64,000 nt of DNA from Macrobrachium rosenbergii (GCF_040412425.1 NC_089763.1:58929415-58993414); one strand, 5' to 3'; positions 26,220 to 42,380 are shown, numbered from the stretch's first letter. Numbers and translations: made by a program. Notes: generated by a model from the sequence alone, not told the origin.

Positions 26220-26785
26220 AGGGATGAGAGGTTGAACACAGAATTCCTCATGGACACCGGGGCATGCAAATCATTTGTGCCAACCAGCCCGCACGAATGA
26301 CTCAACACTGCCCACCCACGAACACCCACGTATCCACTGCTAGCGGAGCACCACTCAAGATATACAGGGGCGGACCATGAAACTGTCATTCAACTGGACA
26401 TTCGTCACAGCAGACGTAACATTAGTGCTTTTATGAGCAGACTTCCTAAAAGAACACAACCTGTTGGTGGACGTAGCATCAAAACAGCTGATCCTGAAAA
26501 CTGCCCCCACATCATCACCACAAGAACTAATAGAACAACCCACCACCTTATTGCCACGACAATAGCAGATACGACAATCCGTACCCATCGTATCAGCCAC
26601 CCAATGCCAGAAATACTCCACCTCCTACAGGAATTCCCAGGGGTCTTCAAAGACGACCTGCAGCATGAATCAACCAAACCAGCAAAGCACAACATCCAGC
26701 ACCACATAGAAACGGAAGGTCCCCCAGTCCATGCCCACTTCAGATGTTTGGCCCAAGAAAACTCGCCTACACCAAACAGTGTTCA
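26160..26785 (+). pseudogene. pol: Gypsy pol fragment, copy 1: protease and start of reverse transcriptase
   Basis: A retroviral-type aspartic protease segment reads FLMDTGACKSFVP with the catalytic Asp-Thr-Gly at 26253-26261; this enzyme class cleaves the element polyprotein. Around 26620-26760 the N-terminal segment that leads into reverse transcriptase is recognisable (EFPGVFKDDL, then TKPAKHNIQHHI), matching copy 2 near 62230-62330. Homology stops at about 26785, so the catalytic reverse transcriptase, RNase H and integrase are absent. Several frames are used, so it is inactive. Confidence 0.75.
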
Positions 26786-27374
26786 GCGAACAAATACAGC
26801 GTCATCTCGTCTGAACACTTGGTTGTGAGCGAAACTTTACGTGAATTTAAATGAGACAGCCGAAAAATTTCTGAAGATTTTCCTCTTGTCTTGGAAAATG
26901 AATGACCGGGCGCCCTTTTTTTCTCATGGCTTGTTTACTGGGAAAAATTCAGTGAAATGGAATTTACCATGTGCGTTTCTTTTATAGAGGAATTTAAATA
27001 AATGATAGTAAATAAGATTTTTGGCTCACATGTCCTGAACTAACTTTTACTGATTTATGAGATTTATTCAATAAAGAAAAATAATATCTTTTCCTATGAT
27101 TCCTAACCTCTACAAGAGAGAGAAGGAGAGAGAGAGAGAGAGTAAATAAGTCTAAACTCCAGCGATACGAAAATTGCTGGACAAGATCAGCCCGTGTGGG
27201 CTCTAATGTGTGCCTAACTCAGATTTACGAACGAAAAATTGTCTGAATCACATGGGGAAGGAAATACCCACACTATTTCCTGTTACAACACTTTGTAATT
27301 CACTTTCCTAGTTAGCCTATCATGAAATTTATAGAAGCTACCATGCGGTAGTTATCAGAAGCTTGTGTAAAGGT
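26786..27374. other. Unassigned stretch
   Basis: Short impure (GA)n run at about 27115-27142; otherwise nothing recognisable. Confidence 0.4.
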
Positions 27375-27950
27375 TAATAACTCTCTCCTCTTTATAATTG
27401 GGATACATGCATGTGGTCTAACAATTCCTAATTATTTCAGTCATGATTTTGTTCATACCTAACAAAAAATAAAAATAATAATAACACGATACTTATTGTG
27501 GAAATGGATCACTTGTGCGCTTATAGTGGAATTTACGCTAATAAGAAGAAGGTTTGTTTCAAATCTTGCAACCAGCTCTTTAGCAAGGCTACTAATGAGG
27601 GCTTGCAATGATGCAGTCTTGCAAGAAATCCTGGCAAGGTCACCGTTGATATGGTTTTAAGCTGGGGTGTTGTTAGATGAATGAGGTATATTAGGGATAT
27701 TGCACAACTTGCCTTAGGTAACACAAGAAAATCTGGACTCTGGCCTTGAGGTCAGCTAAAAAAACATATTCATCAAAATACTGCTGAAGGCCTACTTCAC
27801 TTATCAGAAAACACTTATCAGAAGAATGATAGTGTAATTTTGGGGACAGGCAAACACAGTCCCATGATACACTGAAAGCGCAAATGACTGGGGATTTTCT
27901 AGAGGAAATACAAATGGATGCCCGCTTCAAAAGGGCGTTGCAAATGATGT
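27375..27950 (+). repeat. Dispersed repeat, copy C (partial, diverged)
   Basis: Matches the left part of copy B (7919-8150) block by block, and has a CTGAAGGCC block near 27783 at the position where copy B has it (8311). More diverged than A against B. The right boundary is unclear. Confidence 0.5.
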
Positions 27951-29196
27951 AGTGGGGGGGCCACTACGCGCACAAGATGATACACAGATCCACAGCTGAC
28001 TAACTCCTAATCTGTAATCGAAACACTTGTGGTTACTTACCCGAAAATAGCACTGTAATGAAGGAATTGATGAATTGCATAGAAGATGTCTAGACTGAAC
28101 TTGATTCCAATAACTCAAATATTTTATGATTATGTTACACTTCATGCCAAGACTTTGCAAATTAAACAGCACAAATATAAAAAAAAAGGACTATCACACT
28201 ATGAAAAGAAAAGCAGAACATAGTTGGAGATGAATAGGGACATGACTGACAAAAATAACCTTAAATCTGGTACCTTACCATAATACAGAGATGAAGTTAC
28301 TGCCAGCCACGTGTTAGAATTAGGCAGGTAAATGGAGCAAGGGGCAGGACATCTGTCCTGGATGAGCTTCCGAGCAAATCTGAGAGTGGGTGTGTCCTTC
28401 ATATAGAACTTTTTATAACTCCCTAGAATTATGTTTTTCCTCCTCCTAGGTGACGTTGGGATCGTCCTGCCCAAATGCGCAAATGCAGGCAGCATGGCTG
28501 AAGTTTCAAGATGGTGGAACGCACATGTTCAATCCGCCAACTGACCTGCCTCAGGCGACGATTAACTCTGATAGGGTCCACACCTGGAATTTAAGGAATT
28601 TCAGCAATCCCATGAACAAAAGACGATTAAAGTGGTTTCCCCCCCACGCCCAAAGGCAGTGGTGAGAGAGAGGTTTTTCTAGAGGTGAATTGAGCCTACA
28701 TTGAATCTTACTGAAATAAATGAATTAGGTGCATATTCCTTATTTGATTTATTGACTGGGGAGATGGCATCTGAGAGGATACTCCCGACAATATACATAT
28801 ATAAACCTCTTGCATATGTGTTGTCTTTTATTGTCTCTACTTATACTTTCTTTCACTCAGCACCTTCTATAATAACATCTGTAGAAACTTATAAACCCAC
28901 ATTTGGTGCATGTATTACTGAAGGTTGTGTACACTTGGAAATATATCTTAAACTATGACTTGGTCCTAACTCCAGATGTACATGCATCGTGTGTCTCTTA
29001 TATGTTTTGGTTCTTATTGTTCTTGTTCCTGTTGTTAGTTTATAATTTTTATAGCTTTAGTTTGCCGTAGTGAAATTATTTACCTTTCTTCCTTGATTTT
29101 TCCTGTAGCTATCCATTTCTACATAACAGAAACTTACTCTACTTGAACTTCCTTATAATTTTTACTTATCTATTCCTTTTCAACATGTATTATATA
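27951..29196. other. Unassigned stretch
   Basis: No supported gene. Several short open frames occur on both strands without recognisable motifs. Confidence 0.4.
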
Positions 29197-30440
29197 TCTA
29201 TTTACTGTATATAAAAATGGATGTATGTATGTATGTATGTGTGTGTGTATGTTCCAACATAACTCTGAAATGCATTGAGCAATTTCAACCAAACTTGGTA
29301 TACATATGACTTACTATATAGGGAAGAATACTGTGGGAGTTAGACATCACTGGCACCAAAGGGGGTGTGTGGGAACGGGATGACGTAAAAATAGCCGAAA
29401 ACGACAGATATTAGTGTCTAATACATAGTTTTCGAGGTCATTAAGATGAATAGTGGCACTCCCGATGCCCTTTAAATCAAGTTCAGCTCTGATTGGAAAA
29501 GGGCGTGGGAAGTGGGTGACATAAAAATAATCGAAAACGACAGATATTAGTGTCTAATCCATAGTTTTTGAGGTCGCTGAGATGAATAGTGACACTCCCG
29601 ATGCCCTTGAAGTCCAATTTCAGCCCCAATAGGAAGTGGGGTGAGAGGGGGTGGGAAGAGGGTGGCATGTAAAAAAAACTGAAAAACGACAGATATTAGT
29701 GTCTGATCCATAGTCTTTTAGGACACTGAGATGTATAGTGACACTCCCGATACTATTTAAATCCAAGTTCAGCTCTGATAGGAAGGAGAGGTGAGAAGGC
29801 CGACAGGAAGGAGGAGTGAGAGGGGCTAGGAATGGGGTGACATGTAAAAATAACTGAAAAAGACAGATATTGGTGTCTAATCCATAGTTTTCAAGGTCGC
29901 TGAGATGAATAGTGATACTCCCAATGCCCTTCAAGTCCAAGTTCAGCCCTGATAGGAAAGACGGGTGAGAAGGGGTGGGAAGGGGGTAACATGTAACAGT
30001 AACTGAAAACGACAGATATTAGTGTCTGATCCATTGTTTTCAAGGTCGCTAAAATGAATAGTGATACTCCCAATGCCCTTCAAGTCCAAGTTCAGCCCCC
30101 GATAGGAAGGGGGGTGAGAAGGGGTGATATGTAAAAATAACCAAAAATGACAGATATTAGTGTCTGTCATAGTTTGAGGTTGCCGAGATGAATACTGACA
30201 CTCCTAATGCCCTTTAAGTCCAAGTTCAGCCATGATAGGAAGGGGTGGGGTGAGAAGGGGTGGCAGGGGGATGACATGTAAAAATAAATGAAAATGACAG
30301 ATAATAGTGCCTAATCCATAGTTTTCGAGGCCTCTAAGATGAATAGTGACACTCTGATGCCCTTTTAAGTCCAAGTTCAGCCCTGACAGGAATGGGAGTG
30401 AGAATGGGTAAAATATAAAATATTAAGAATGCTGGTCAGT
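29197..30440 (+). mobile_element. Non-autonomous Helitron-like element with internal minisatellite, copy 1
   Basis: Starts TC followed by TATATAAAAATGG-type sequence and a (TATG)n microsatellite, then a conserved block (CATAACTCTGAAATGCATTG, AACCAAACTTGGTATACATA), then the 135-174 bp tandem repeats, then a degraded right end near 30440. The same order occurs inverted at 39573-40370, whose own 3' end has a small hairpin followed by GTAG and T. A 5' TC, a 3' hairpin near CTAG and insertion before T are Helitron hallmarks. A tandem-repeat core flanked by a microsatellite resembles Helentron-derived INE/pearl-type elements. No Rep-helicase is encoded. Confidence 0.6.
29340..30410 (+). repeat. Minisatellite, about 145-bp unit, seven units
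   Basis: GACAGATATTAGTGTCT-type blocks occur at about 29403, 29539, 29688, 29862, 30011, 30149 and 30295, giving spacings of 135-174 bases. Each unit also carries a GATGAATAGTGACACTCC block and a CCAAGTTCAGCC block. The units differ by substitutions and by G-rich runs of variable length. Confidence 0.93.
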
Positions 30441-30451
30441 GTAACTGAAGC

Positions 30452-31330
<879 letters not shown>

Positions 31331-32224
31331 TTCTTCGTTCAAATTTACTTTTAAATATACTTGCCATGAACGTTCATTAGTTACATTAAATATATATTTA
31401 AATAGATATATTTAATGTGTGCTGCCTGTCTGTTTTTACGGTCTTTCGCGTTGATGTGTGTGTGTATCTGGTTACAATATATACTTTCTTAGTTTTTGTA
31501 TCCATCACATATTTAACTTTAGAAAGTTTGCTTAATGCATAATTTATGAGAATGAAATTGACGTCACGTTTTCATTAACCTTTATTCCTTGGTATATTAT
31601 TCCTTTGCATGATGTTCGCGCACTGACAAAATCTTTTTATTAACAGAACATTAGCCTAATATCTCCATTTTTTAGCTAAGGTAAGAACTTATTTGCGTAA
31701 CCGAATTTCAATTTTGTAGTGTTTGTTGGCTGGTGCGTTGTCTTTTTTATTCCTGAGAACTGTAATGGCGAAAGTCGATTTCTAATGGTTTAATAATGCC
31801 TTTGATGTCCCATTGGCTTACGAAGTCTAGCGCTATCTACCCTTGGTAACAAACACCGGTTAAAGGGATAGCTAGAATGGGTGCATGCGATTATTGCCTT
31901 TGGATAAAGGGCCTTAGAGAATCCTTTGGCTTCAAAGCACCCAGACTCAGGAGCCCTCGAAATACGGGAAAATGTAATTTGCATAAAGAAATGTCAGGGG
32001 GTTATTAGAGATAAGTGTGTGCGTGTTCCTGCAGAGGAATATTTTCCATGAGAGCCAAATGTTGTCTTCCTCCCACATGTCCCTCTCCCCCTCTTACTCA
32101 AACCTCACATGGGAATTACTAACGTAATTAAGTGACATTTCGAGTCCGATCAAGAGTTCACGTGAGGCATATCATAGAATGCAGGGTCAGATGGTGGTCG
32201 TTGTTGCTCCTCTTTTGGAATTTG

Positions 32225-32226
<2 letters not shown>

Positions 32227-32293
<67 letters not shown>
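32227..32293. repeat. (CT)n microsatellite
   Basis: Uninterrupted CT tract of about 67 bases. Confidence 0.98.
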
Positions 32294-32298
<5 letters not shown>

Positions 32299-32929
32299 AG
32301 AAAAAATGTTATAGCTTTCGTATTCCCATTTGCTTCCCTTGTGCAATTTCCTATACACAAATTCTTGCAGGTGGGTTTTATTTAATGATCCCTCTTCTCT
32401 CTCGTACAAACTTGTCTTGCTTTGCATTTAGATGCTTTTTTTTTACATTAATACCGAGTTGTTTCATGGGAAATTTGAAACCTTCGAAAGTGACCTCAGT
32501 CTTATTCTGCATGCACTAATTAATCTTTCAGTCACCAAACTAGGCTATCACTATAGTGGGCAGTTTTCAAACTCTGGTAAGTGAAATTTAGCGTAGGATG
32601 GTCCTTACTCGAACTGACAATACAATTACTTTCAACTTCACCTCTTCCAAACAATTGCAAACTCTTTCGCTAGATTCGAGAGTTTCATTTTATTCTCCAC
32701 AGGCAGTAATGTATCTTACAAACATCAGGCATTTCACACGCAATTCACGACCCATTTTGGTACCGTATCCCATAACTTTGGCCATACCTCTAATTTCTGT
32801 TCCCCACTAAATGTTATTAGTTTCCAGTCTGCACTGCAAGTGATATCTGTGCAGATTCACTTGCAAAGAAGATATTCAGTTTGCTCTCTCTATCTGCCAC
32901 ATAGTAAGGTCTTCCCCATGGTGATTTTA

Positions 32930-32930
<1 letters not shown>

Positions 32931-32974
<44 letters not shown>
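32931..32974. repeat. (ATT)n microsatellite
   Basis: Uninterrupted ATT tract. Confidence 0.98.
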
Positions 32975-32977
<3 letters not shown>

Positions 32978-33199
32978 AAGATGAACCCAATTCCTATGGA
33001 ACAAGCGCACAGATGCCATTGACTTGAAATTTAAGCCTCCAAAGAATATGGTGCTCACAGGAAGTAAGAGAAGGTAAAGGGAAATACTGTATAGAAAGAA
33101 GAGATCTCACTTATTAAATAGAAAAAATATATTAATGAACTAATAAATAGATAAAAATGTATTAAAATGCAAGGATACGAACATTAGGGTAATAATACA

Positions 33200-34480
33200 T
33201 TGCATCTTCGCTTGAGGTTTTGAAGTTCCAATTGCACGACATCCTCAGGGAGAATGTCCCACAGTCCAACGGCGAGAGGAATAGAGGACCTCTGGAACTA
33301 AGAAGTTCGACAGCGAGGCACATTTACTGCATACAGGTGCTGCTGTTCAGCGAATCTGGTTGCTCTTGGCAGGAAAGGGGGATCAGGAATCAATTGTAAA
33401 TTTGAAAGATCTCTATTAAAATACAACTTATGAAAAAGTGACAAACAAGAGACCATCAGTCGATGGTTCAACCCATAACTGCTTATATTATGGAACAGAA
33501 ACCTACCACCACAAACCACCGGATTTAAAAGAGATAAATCAATGCCAGAAGCAGACATCCAGACCGGAGAAGAGTATTCTAGTAAAGGAACCACAAATTA
33601 CCTAAAACAAATTGCATTGATTTTATTACGGTAATAAATGTATGAGGCCTTACGAACAATACCTAACTCGTGCGGCATTTGCTGAAACTTTCTTTGGGTG
33701 TTCCTCAAAAGTATGATACAGGTCAAAAGTTACACCTAGAATAGTTAAAGCTTCAGACTCGTTCAGTAAAGTCCCATCTACCTTAAAGGGAGGATGGGGT
33801 GGAAATTCTGTACAAGATCTGCTAATCAATAGTGTTATCGTTTTACTAGAGTTCAGCCTCATACCCCACCGACTGCATCATTCACTGATCCGGTCTGTGT
33901 CCCGATTGAGGCTGAGGGCAGCTTCATTTCTCGTAAGTGGAGACTTTACTACACCCGCAAGTGTTGCATCATTGGCATACCGAACAGTCTTGATTTCTAG
34001 GCTAACAACCATATCGCTTGTATACACCAAAAGTAACAGTGGACCAAGAGCACTGCCGTGTGGAACTCCAGACACAACAGGTAAGGAAATACTGAAGTAG
34101 TTTTAAAACATATCCACCCATTCAAGATTCTGAAGTTTGTAGATAAGTGCCGTAAGATTTACTAAATCGAAAGCAGTACAAAAATTTATATGAACTACTC
34201 TGTACTCAGAAAAGAGCATCGCAGGTACTTGCTTTCTATATGCATATTGACTATCACATACAATCCTTTAGATTCCTTATACTTATATAGTGGCTTAAAA
34301 ATAAGTTTTTCGGCAACTTTGGAGAACATAAGAAGAGTAAAAATTAGCCTGTAGTTACTGCAGAGTGCAGATATGCCACTCTTTGGAACAGGCACTGTAT
34401 TACTAAGCTTGTGCTCATCCGCAAAGATACGACATCGACATAAAAATCTATAGAATCTACTAATCTTGGGATATAACACA
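33200..34480 (-). pseudogene. LINE reverse transcriptase pseudogene (Jockey/CR1-like), minus strand
   Basis: Read downward from 34480: a finger segment with NTVPVPKSGI and CSNYRLI (matching the VPVPKSG and NYRPI motifs of this group), then SGVPHGSALGPLL near 34070-34035 (motif VPQGSxLGPLL), then RYANDATLAG near 33982-33953, where the catalytic YADD has become YAND, then the thumb and C-terminal part (GVTFD, then LEYSSPVW near 33583-33560, then PRATRFAEQ). Such LINE proteins copy their RNA at a nicked chromosomal site. The gene is split over at least four frames, the catalytic Asp change is expected to abolish activity, and the endonuclease end is missing because another LINE lies immediately upstream in the opposite direction. 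Confidence 0.75.
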
Positions 34481-34519
34481 CAGAAACTTTTTTAAAAAAA
34501 CAAAGGGAAGAGACGATCA

Positions 34520-36560
34520 GAATCTTCTCCACCCTTGCTATCAAGATTATCTGGAATTCTCCTAACATTCCTAGAGCGAAATACAAATTTGTTATTCTGG
34601 GAGATATGAATAGTAGAAACCCTCTTTGTGGTGATGTTCTTGCCATTCGAAGACTAAATTGCCTGTGTTTTATCATAGAAAGTGAAAATGTGGAATCCTA
34701 AACACAGGGGAGTTATAGGTTTTAATTATCAAACAGGCACATTGTCAACAATTGACTTATCTGCATGCAGTGATGGCTGCCTTATTAACTTCAACTGGAG
34801 AGTGATAAATGATAGATTTTCCAGCGACCATTTTCCAATAGTGTTGAATGTCTCTTCGAATCCTCCATCTTCAAAGTTACCTAAATTAGACATTGGTAAA
34901 GCTGATTGGGTAACACTCCAGGAACACAGCTCTATAGAGGACTCGGTTGAGACTTTCCCTCTGTAGATGATGCTCTTGACTTTTTAAATACAAATATATT
35001 CTTGGCTGGTTTTCAATCGATATCTAGGAATTCAGGCGTATTAATCCGCTGACCATTTCCCTGGTGGACTCGTAAATGCCAGGAAACTCATAGAACTATG
35101 AGGTCAGCTTTCACCAAATACTGCAGACAAAAAAGTGATTATTGCCTTATTGAGTTTCGAAAGGCAGGAGCTCATTTCCACTTGGAAATTAAAAAGGCAC
35201 CAAAGGAATCTTGGACAGTTTTCATATCTTTAAATTCAAAAACACCTCTGGGTGTAGTGTGGAAGAAAAATATTAGGCAAATTTACTCATTTATCAGATC
35301 CCTGGTTAGTTGCAAATGAGATTGCTAATTATTTTGCTATTGTTGCAAAGAAAAATGATGACAGACCCTATTCATCTCAAAGAAGGCTAGTAGAACAGGT
35401 AGACATTTGATTTAAATACATGAAGGAATGAACAATACATTGTACCTTTTACTATGAGGAAATTTGAAGCAGCCTTAAGTAAGTATAGTGAGTCAGCTCT
35501 TGAACTGGATGATATAACATAACGATTAAGCATACACCAGGAAATACGTCTTCATATTAAGCCTTATTAACAGAATTTTTCGAGAACATCTTCCCAAAGC
35601 TATGGGAGATATTAAGATTACTGCCATTTGTGTACCCAGGGAAAGACCCTTCCAAGACAGAGAATTATAATCCCGTTGCACTGACATCATGTGTGCGTAA
35701 GATCATGGAAAAAGTAGTGAATACATGTTTGATGTGGTACTTGGAACATGGTAGATAGTTGTTGGCTGTTCAGTATGGTTTTTGTAGTGTGCACCCCACA
35801 ACTGATGTGTTGGTTCGAACGGAATCATCAATTTATGAAGCTTATGCTAACAAACAGCATCACGTCACTGCTTTCTTTGATCTTGAAAAAACTTGTGACA
35901 CAATATGGAGATACGGCATTCTGAGGGCGGGCGCTGTAAGAATGTAACCTGAGAGGTAGTCTGCCTTTGTTTATCAAGGCTTTTTAAAAAAAAAAAAAAA
36001 AAAAATATGCTGCTTCAGGTTCAGGTTGGAGCAGAAATGTCAGATGTATTAGAACACGAAGGAGTGCCCCAAGGAGGTGATCTAAGTGTAACCTTGCAGT
36101 AACAATGATGGCAGTGGCTGTACACTGCCTTTTGCCATATAAGAGGAGTCCATCCTGATCCAGATCTGTTCAAACATGGGTAGAGAATTCCATGTGTTGG
36201 TGAAATAAGGTTTCTTGCGTTGGTTTTTGATAACAAGCTGACTTGGATTCCACAATTGATGTATAGTAAGACAAAATGGATGAAAGCAACGAATGTCCTG
36301 AAATCTCTGTTCCATACTTGCTGGGATGCTGACTGAAGTCGTATGTTAAAAAAAGATGCTTAATTCAGAACATCATGGAGTAGTAAGATTAGCTACAGGA
36401 GCATTTAAATCATATCCCACTGAGAGCATGCTTGTAGATGCTGGTGAGATGCCTCTGGAGATACATTACCAACATCTGCTGGTTAGGAGATGGTACAGAT
36501 TTCATAGTCTCCCTAAGTCCTTAACCATCATTTGTATCAGAAATGAGAGGCATTAGCATG
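34520..36560 (+). pseudogene. LINE endonuclease and reverse transcriptase pseudogene (Jockey-like), plus strand
   Basis: Starts inside the apurinic-type endonuclease: FVILGDMNSRNPLCGDV near 34590-34640 and INDRFSSDHFPIVLNV near 34808-34855, which carries the SDH catalytic motif. Reverse transcriptase follows: AVQYGFCSVHPTTDVLVR near 35766-35815 and TAFFDLEKTCDTIWRYGIL near 35870-35925 (first catalytic Asp in FDLEK), then HEGVPQGGDLSVTL near 36055-36095, then RLATGAFKSYPTESML near 36385-36430, matching the conserved block after the reverse transcriptase. Many stops, frame changes and an internal poly(A) run at about 35986-36005 show long inactivity. The 5' end is truncated and faces the minus-strand LINE head to head. 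Confidence 0.75.
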
Positions 36561-39437
36561 TTTGTGAAAATCACCCCAATGAATCTCAGCCATTTGCTTT
36601 TAGAGTAAATGTATAACCAGTCAATTAAACATGACATGTACAGAGACTTTACCAGTTAGATTTTCGGTTAGGTCACGTGGACAATTCGAGGAGGCCATTC
36701 AACACTGAAATGATCAGTTTTATATTTACATAACAGCTGAAAAATAATACATTATTGATTATGAAAGTCTAATACCACACAAATACTTATTAACAAAATC
36801 ATACTGCATATTATAGGATTTCCCCCTTTCACAGATCAGGCAAAGATCATTAGGCCTAGCCAAACATTTATATGTTAATATTCAACATTTCTTTCAAATT
36901 TTGATTATGACAAATAAACAAAATGTAATAAATAGTTTTGTTTTTAACGCTGTATATGCAAAACATATAGGCCTAAAAATTTTAATCCCTAAAATAAAAC
37001 CCTCTTCAGACCAAAAAAAACATGTTGCAGACTGAGTTACAGGAAAAAATTAATGCTGCAGTTTTTGAAAAAAAAACATATGAAAGAATGATTGTAATTT
37101 TAATTTCCTTTAAGTGAATGTTATTTAGCTCGGCTATCAGGATATGCATTGCCCACATAGTATCCATTAGCGAGTGTCTCGTTCGTTTGTTTTGTATCAA
37201 GCCAGCCTTGTGCAGGAATGGGCTCTTGCTCTATGGCAACCCATAACCAAGTGACAGAAACGGTTAGTCTGTTATCATGGCACATCATGTGCTTGCGCTG
37301 CATGGCCAACAGTTGCCAGATACAGCTTGCTGAATACTGCCAAATGCCTTTTGCCTGAAACATTAAAGGAACTGATGCAATATTTTGTATCCTGATGTTA
37401 CTGCCAATTCCCACCTACATCTTCCTTCCAGATAAGCCTCAGATGGGTCAGCAAATTACAGATGGTGCCTATTGTGACAATGACCCAGTCCACTATGTAG
37501 CTGCAAGACAATGGAGACCCAATTCCTCCTGGCTATAACTTGCCCGAGCCACCAGGGCATGAGGCAAAAATATGTGAACCTCCACCATGTTTGACTCTCC
37601 GGTGATACCTTGCCTAGCTCCTCATCCTTTAGGTTGACCTAAGTTTAACAACCAGTGAATTCCCAGGTTGCACGTAGGCCTTCGCTACCCTCTGGTTATG
37701 AAGAATCAGTGATTATGAAGAACCAGTGACCTACTAGGTTCACTCTTCATAGTGCTTGCCAAGGCCTACTCAGAAGAGACAATCCTTGAAGCCGAGAGTA
37801 GTTGTCCAGAGTCGCACCCAAAAAGTCAAAGGCTCCTTCCCTCAGAAGCCTTGAGTTCTTGATAACAAACCGAACGACAAGTCCTGAAAAATCCCAAGTC
37901 CTGTCGCCATCCCCATTTCTCTTAGGGTCAGCACTCCCTCCAGCCGAGGTCAAGCATTCCTATGCCAAGATAGAACCTGATGTAGGAGATACAAAAGTTG
38001 AACGCCCCTGTAAAGCATAAGTTGGCGTGGGTCTGGGGACCTTAACAGAGCAAGCCTTACCTCAGGCAGTGGTTGGAAGTAGAGCTGTATTTTAGAAATC
38101 CCAAACACTTGTTTATAAGTAACTTTCCTAAACAAATCTCTACAGCATAAATCTCTTCAGCTATAATTTGTTTTATTTGTTGCAGTAGTACTTAAACAAC
38201 TCTACCTTACCTCTAACGAAATGCAGAGTCCCCTTTTATGTGCATTGCATTATTGTATGTTTTGGGAATCACTAAACATTCAACAATGCCAAGCTAGATA
38301 GTAAACCTGTTGTAAATATTCAAGTCTCGAGTCAGGCATGTGAGTAGAAAGAGATCAATTGGTATTGATGATAGCCAGTGTTGGCTTGTGTTGATTTTGT
38401 GGGTGTTCTTTAACTGATTACTTTTTCATGAAATTACTAGTGTTGAAAATGGCTGTGAATTTTATCCACTAAGTGTTCATGTTATCTTTTTCCTCTGGTG
38501 AACAAGACTATTTGAATATTATGAAAATTATGAATATTATTACCTTATCTCTTGTGGAGTGTGCTCACGTCGCATGTCTGATTAACCTCTCTGGTTAGAC
38601 TGCATTCGGTATGAGCGAAGATAGATGATTCCGTGTTGCAAAGTCAAGTAATTTTATAAGTCATTTTGTTTTGAGTTCTATGCTTGCGTCCTCAACTTTC
38701 TTTCCGTGTGAGTTTTAACTACGTAAGACTTGTAACCAGATTGTATGTAGTTTGCTTCCCTGTTGATGAGAAGAGAGGTAATTTACCGAAAATATATTTC
38801 TTTCTTTAACACATTGGGCAATAGTTTATTCTTGTCAAATCGCCAATCAGCAGTTGTACATGCTACAGTTCCAAGTCTTGCTGTGCTTATTTTGTGTGTG
38901 TGTTTTTCTTTTTTAAGGGTGAATTCATTAATTTAATTTGTGTCTTTCCATTTTTCGCAAGATTTATGTGAAGATAGATTTGTCCCGTGAGCATTGAACT
39001 ATTCTAGTTCCATTCAGTGTTTGCTAAATCTCATTGAAAACAAAAGAAATGAGAGAGAGTAAGATAACCTGATTCTTTCCTGAATAAAACTAAGGATCCA
39101 GAAAGTAAGTGCCTGCAAATCTCAGTGGAAGTAAATCAGTCATCCTTACCGCAGTAAGTACATTTGAAAAACAGGAGTACAGTAATTATCACCGGGGTGA
39201 AAGGGAAGGAAGAGAGTATGGTAATTGCTATGGGGACAAATGGGAACCCCTTAGACACACAGAGTAACGAAGTGCATTCGTTGGACTCAGATATTGTTTC
39301 CCTATTCTTGAGTCTCCCCTCTGTTCATCCCTGAAATAGAGTAAATTTTAAAATCTTCTAGTTAAGTGATTTCTCATAAATATATACAGGGTGTAATACA
39401 AGTTTATGCAAATGTTTCGGGAATGAAAGAGATAGTA

Positions 39438-39441
<4 letters not shown>
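36561..39441. other. Unassigned stretch
   Basis: No transposon domain, gene or array found. A somewhat GC-richer patch at 37430-38060 has no credible reading frame. Confidence 0.4.

Positions 39442-39532
<91 letters not shown>
39442..39532. repeat. (TA)n(GT)n compound tract
   Basis: TA to 39503 followed by GT to 39532; adjacent to the 3' end of the minus-strand Helitron-like element. Confidence 0.97.
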
Positions 39533-39533
<1 letters not shown>

Positions 39534-39572
39534 ATGTATATACTGTATATGTGTGTATATATATTTATGTGT

Positions 39573-41085
<1,513 letters not shown>

Positions 41086-41104
41086 ATATACAGTATATAT
41101 ATTA

Positions 41105-42335
41105 TTTGTGTGTGTGCACGCTTGTTGCACTGTGTTACGGGTGTTGTTAAAAGTAACATATTTGAATGTGTGTGTTGTGTGAGTATCAGTATTCCAAAGC
41201 TATGATGTTCAGATAATCTTGGACTTATGTTACACCTTATTTAAAGTCTTGAAGGCTGCCTGTCTTTATTCCGTTTTCCACTACGCCCTTTCGGAGCGGC
41301 ACCAGTTCACTGCAAATACAAAGGCATGTGGATTATTGAGCCCCCAAAAAGAATGTAAAAAGCGACCAAAGAGGAAGAAAGAAAAATAGATAAAAGAAAC
41401 GGGTCGGCGGGGCCCCAGTGTGGAATCTATATCCATAGTCTTTGGTTGCTCCTCCCTCTCTCCCCTCACCCTCCCAAGATATGCATGGTGGATCAAGGGA
41501 GAGATTTCAAGGATTGCGAAGATGTAAACAAGGTTCAAGGAAATCTCTCGCCCTCCGACCTATATATTTCTTTTATGATTTCTTTTATAATGAAACTGTC
41601 ATCCAAGAAGGGATACAAACTTTGTGCGTAGGATGTGCTCAAATCACACAGACAAACATTGAGATACGGAAACATTTGAATGAGATGGGGTAATTACCAA
41701 ACACTTATCTACTTAAGAAATATAAAACATTTTCCTTTGGATCGTGATAAATGAAAATAAAAGATGAAGTCCAAACTACTTATTTTTTTATAGGACTTAA
41801 TGTGGAAAAGTACGGATGAATAGCTTCATACTTTCTTTAAATAGATTTTGCGGGTAAAAGAGAAAAGGGACGGTCACATTTTTTATGTATATATATTCTA
41901 AAATATTAGTGCTATCCTGCTCGACGCCTGCAGACCAAATTCCTTGCCTTCATTTCTCCAAGTCACTGCTGAATACTAAAATAGTTACTGGTCGATCAAA
42001 GACGAAAGATAAAAAAAAATATATATAGAGTTCACCTCGTTCAGAAACATGACCTTGTAAAGTGCAAAGGTCAACGGCGAGCTTACGTATCCTCAAAAGA
42101 CAATGTATTTCGAAGTGGAATATAGTGCGATCGACTTTTTTGGGCAATTATCTTTCCCAAACGACAATATTAGGATTTTCCAAAAGTACGCGAAATATTT
42201 TTAGTAGCACAACGAAGCTTAACCAATAAGCGAACGTATTCAAACGACATCTATATCAAATATGGATTTAAAAAATGTATACCTACAAATTTTCAGGCAA
42301 ATAGAAAGAGCACTCACACGTACTTTTATTATTGT

Positions 42336-42339
<4 letters not shown>
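41105..42339. other. Unassigned stretch
   Basis: AT-rich, no supported gene or repeat. Confidence 0.4.
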
Positions 42340-42368
<29 letters not shown>

Positions 42369-42380
42369 AGCTGCTATTAT

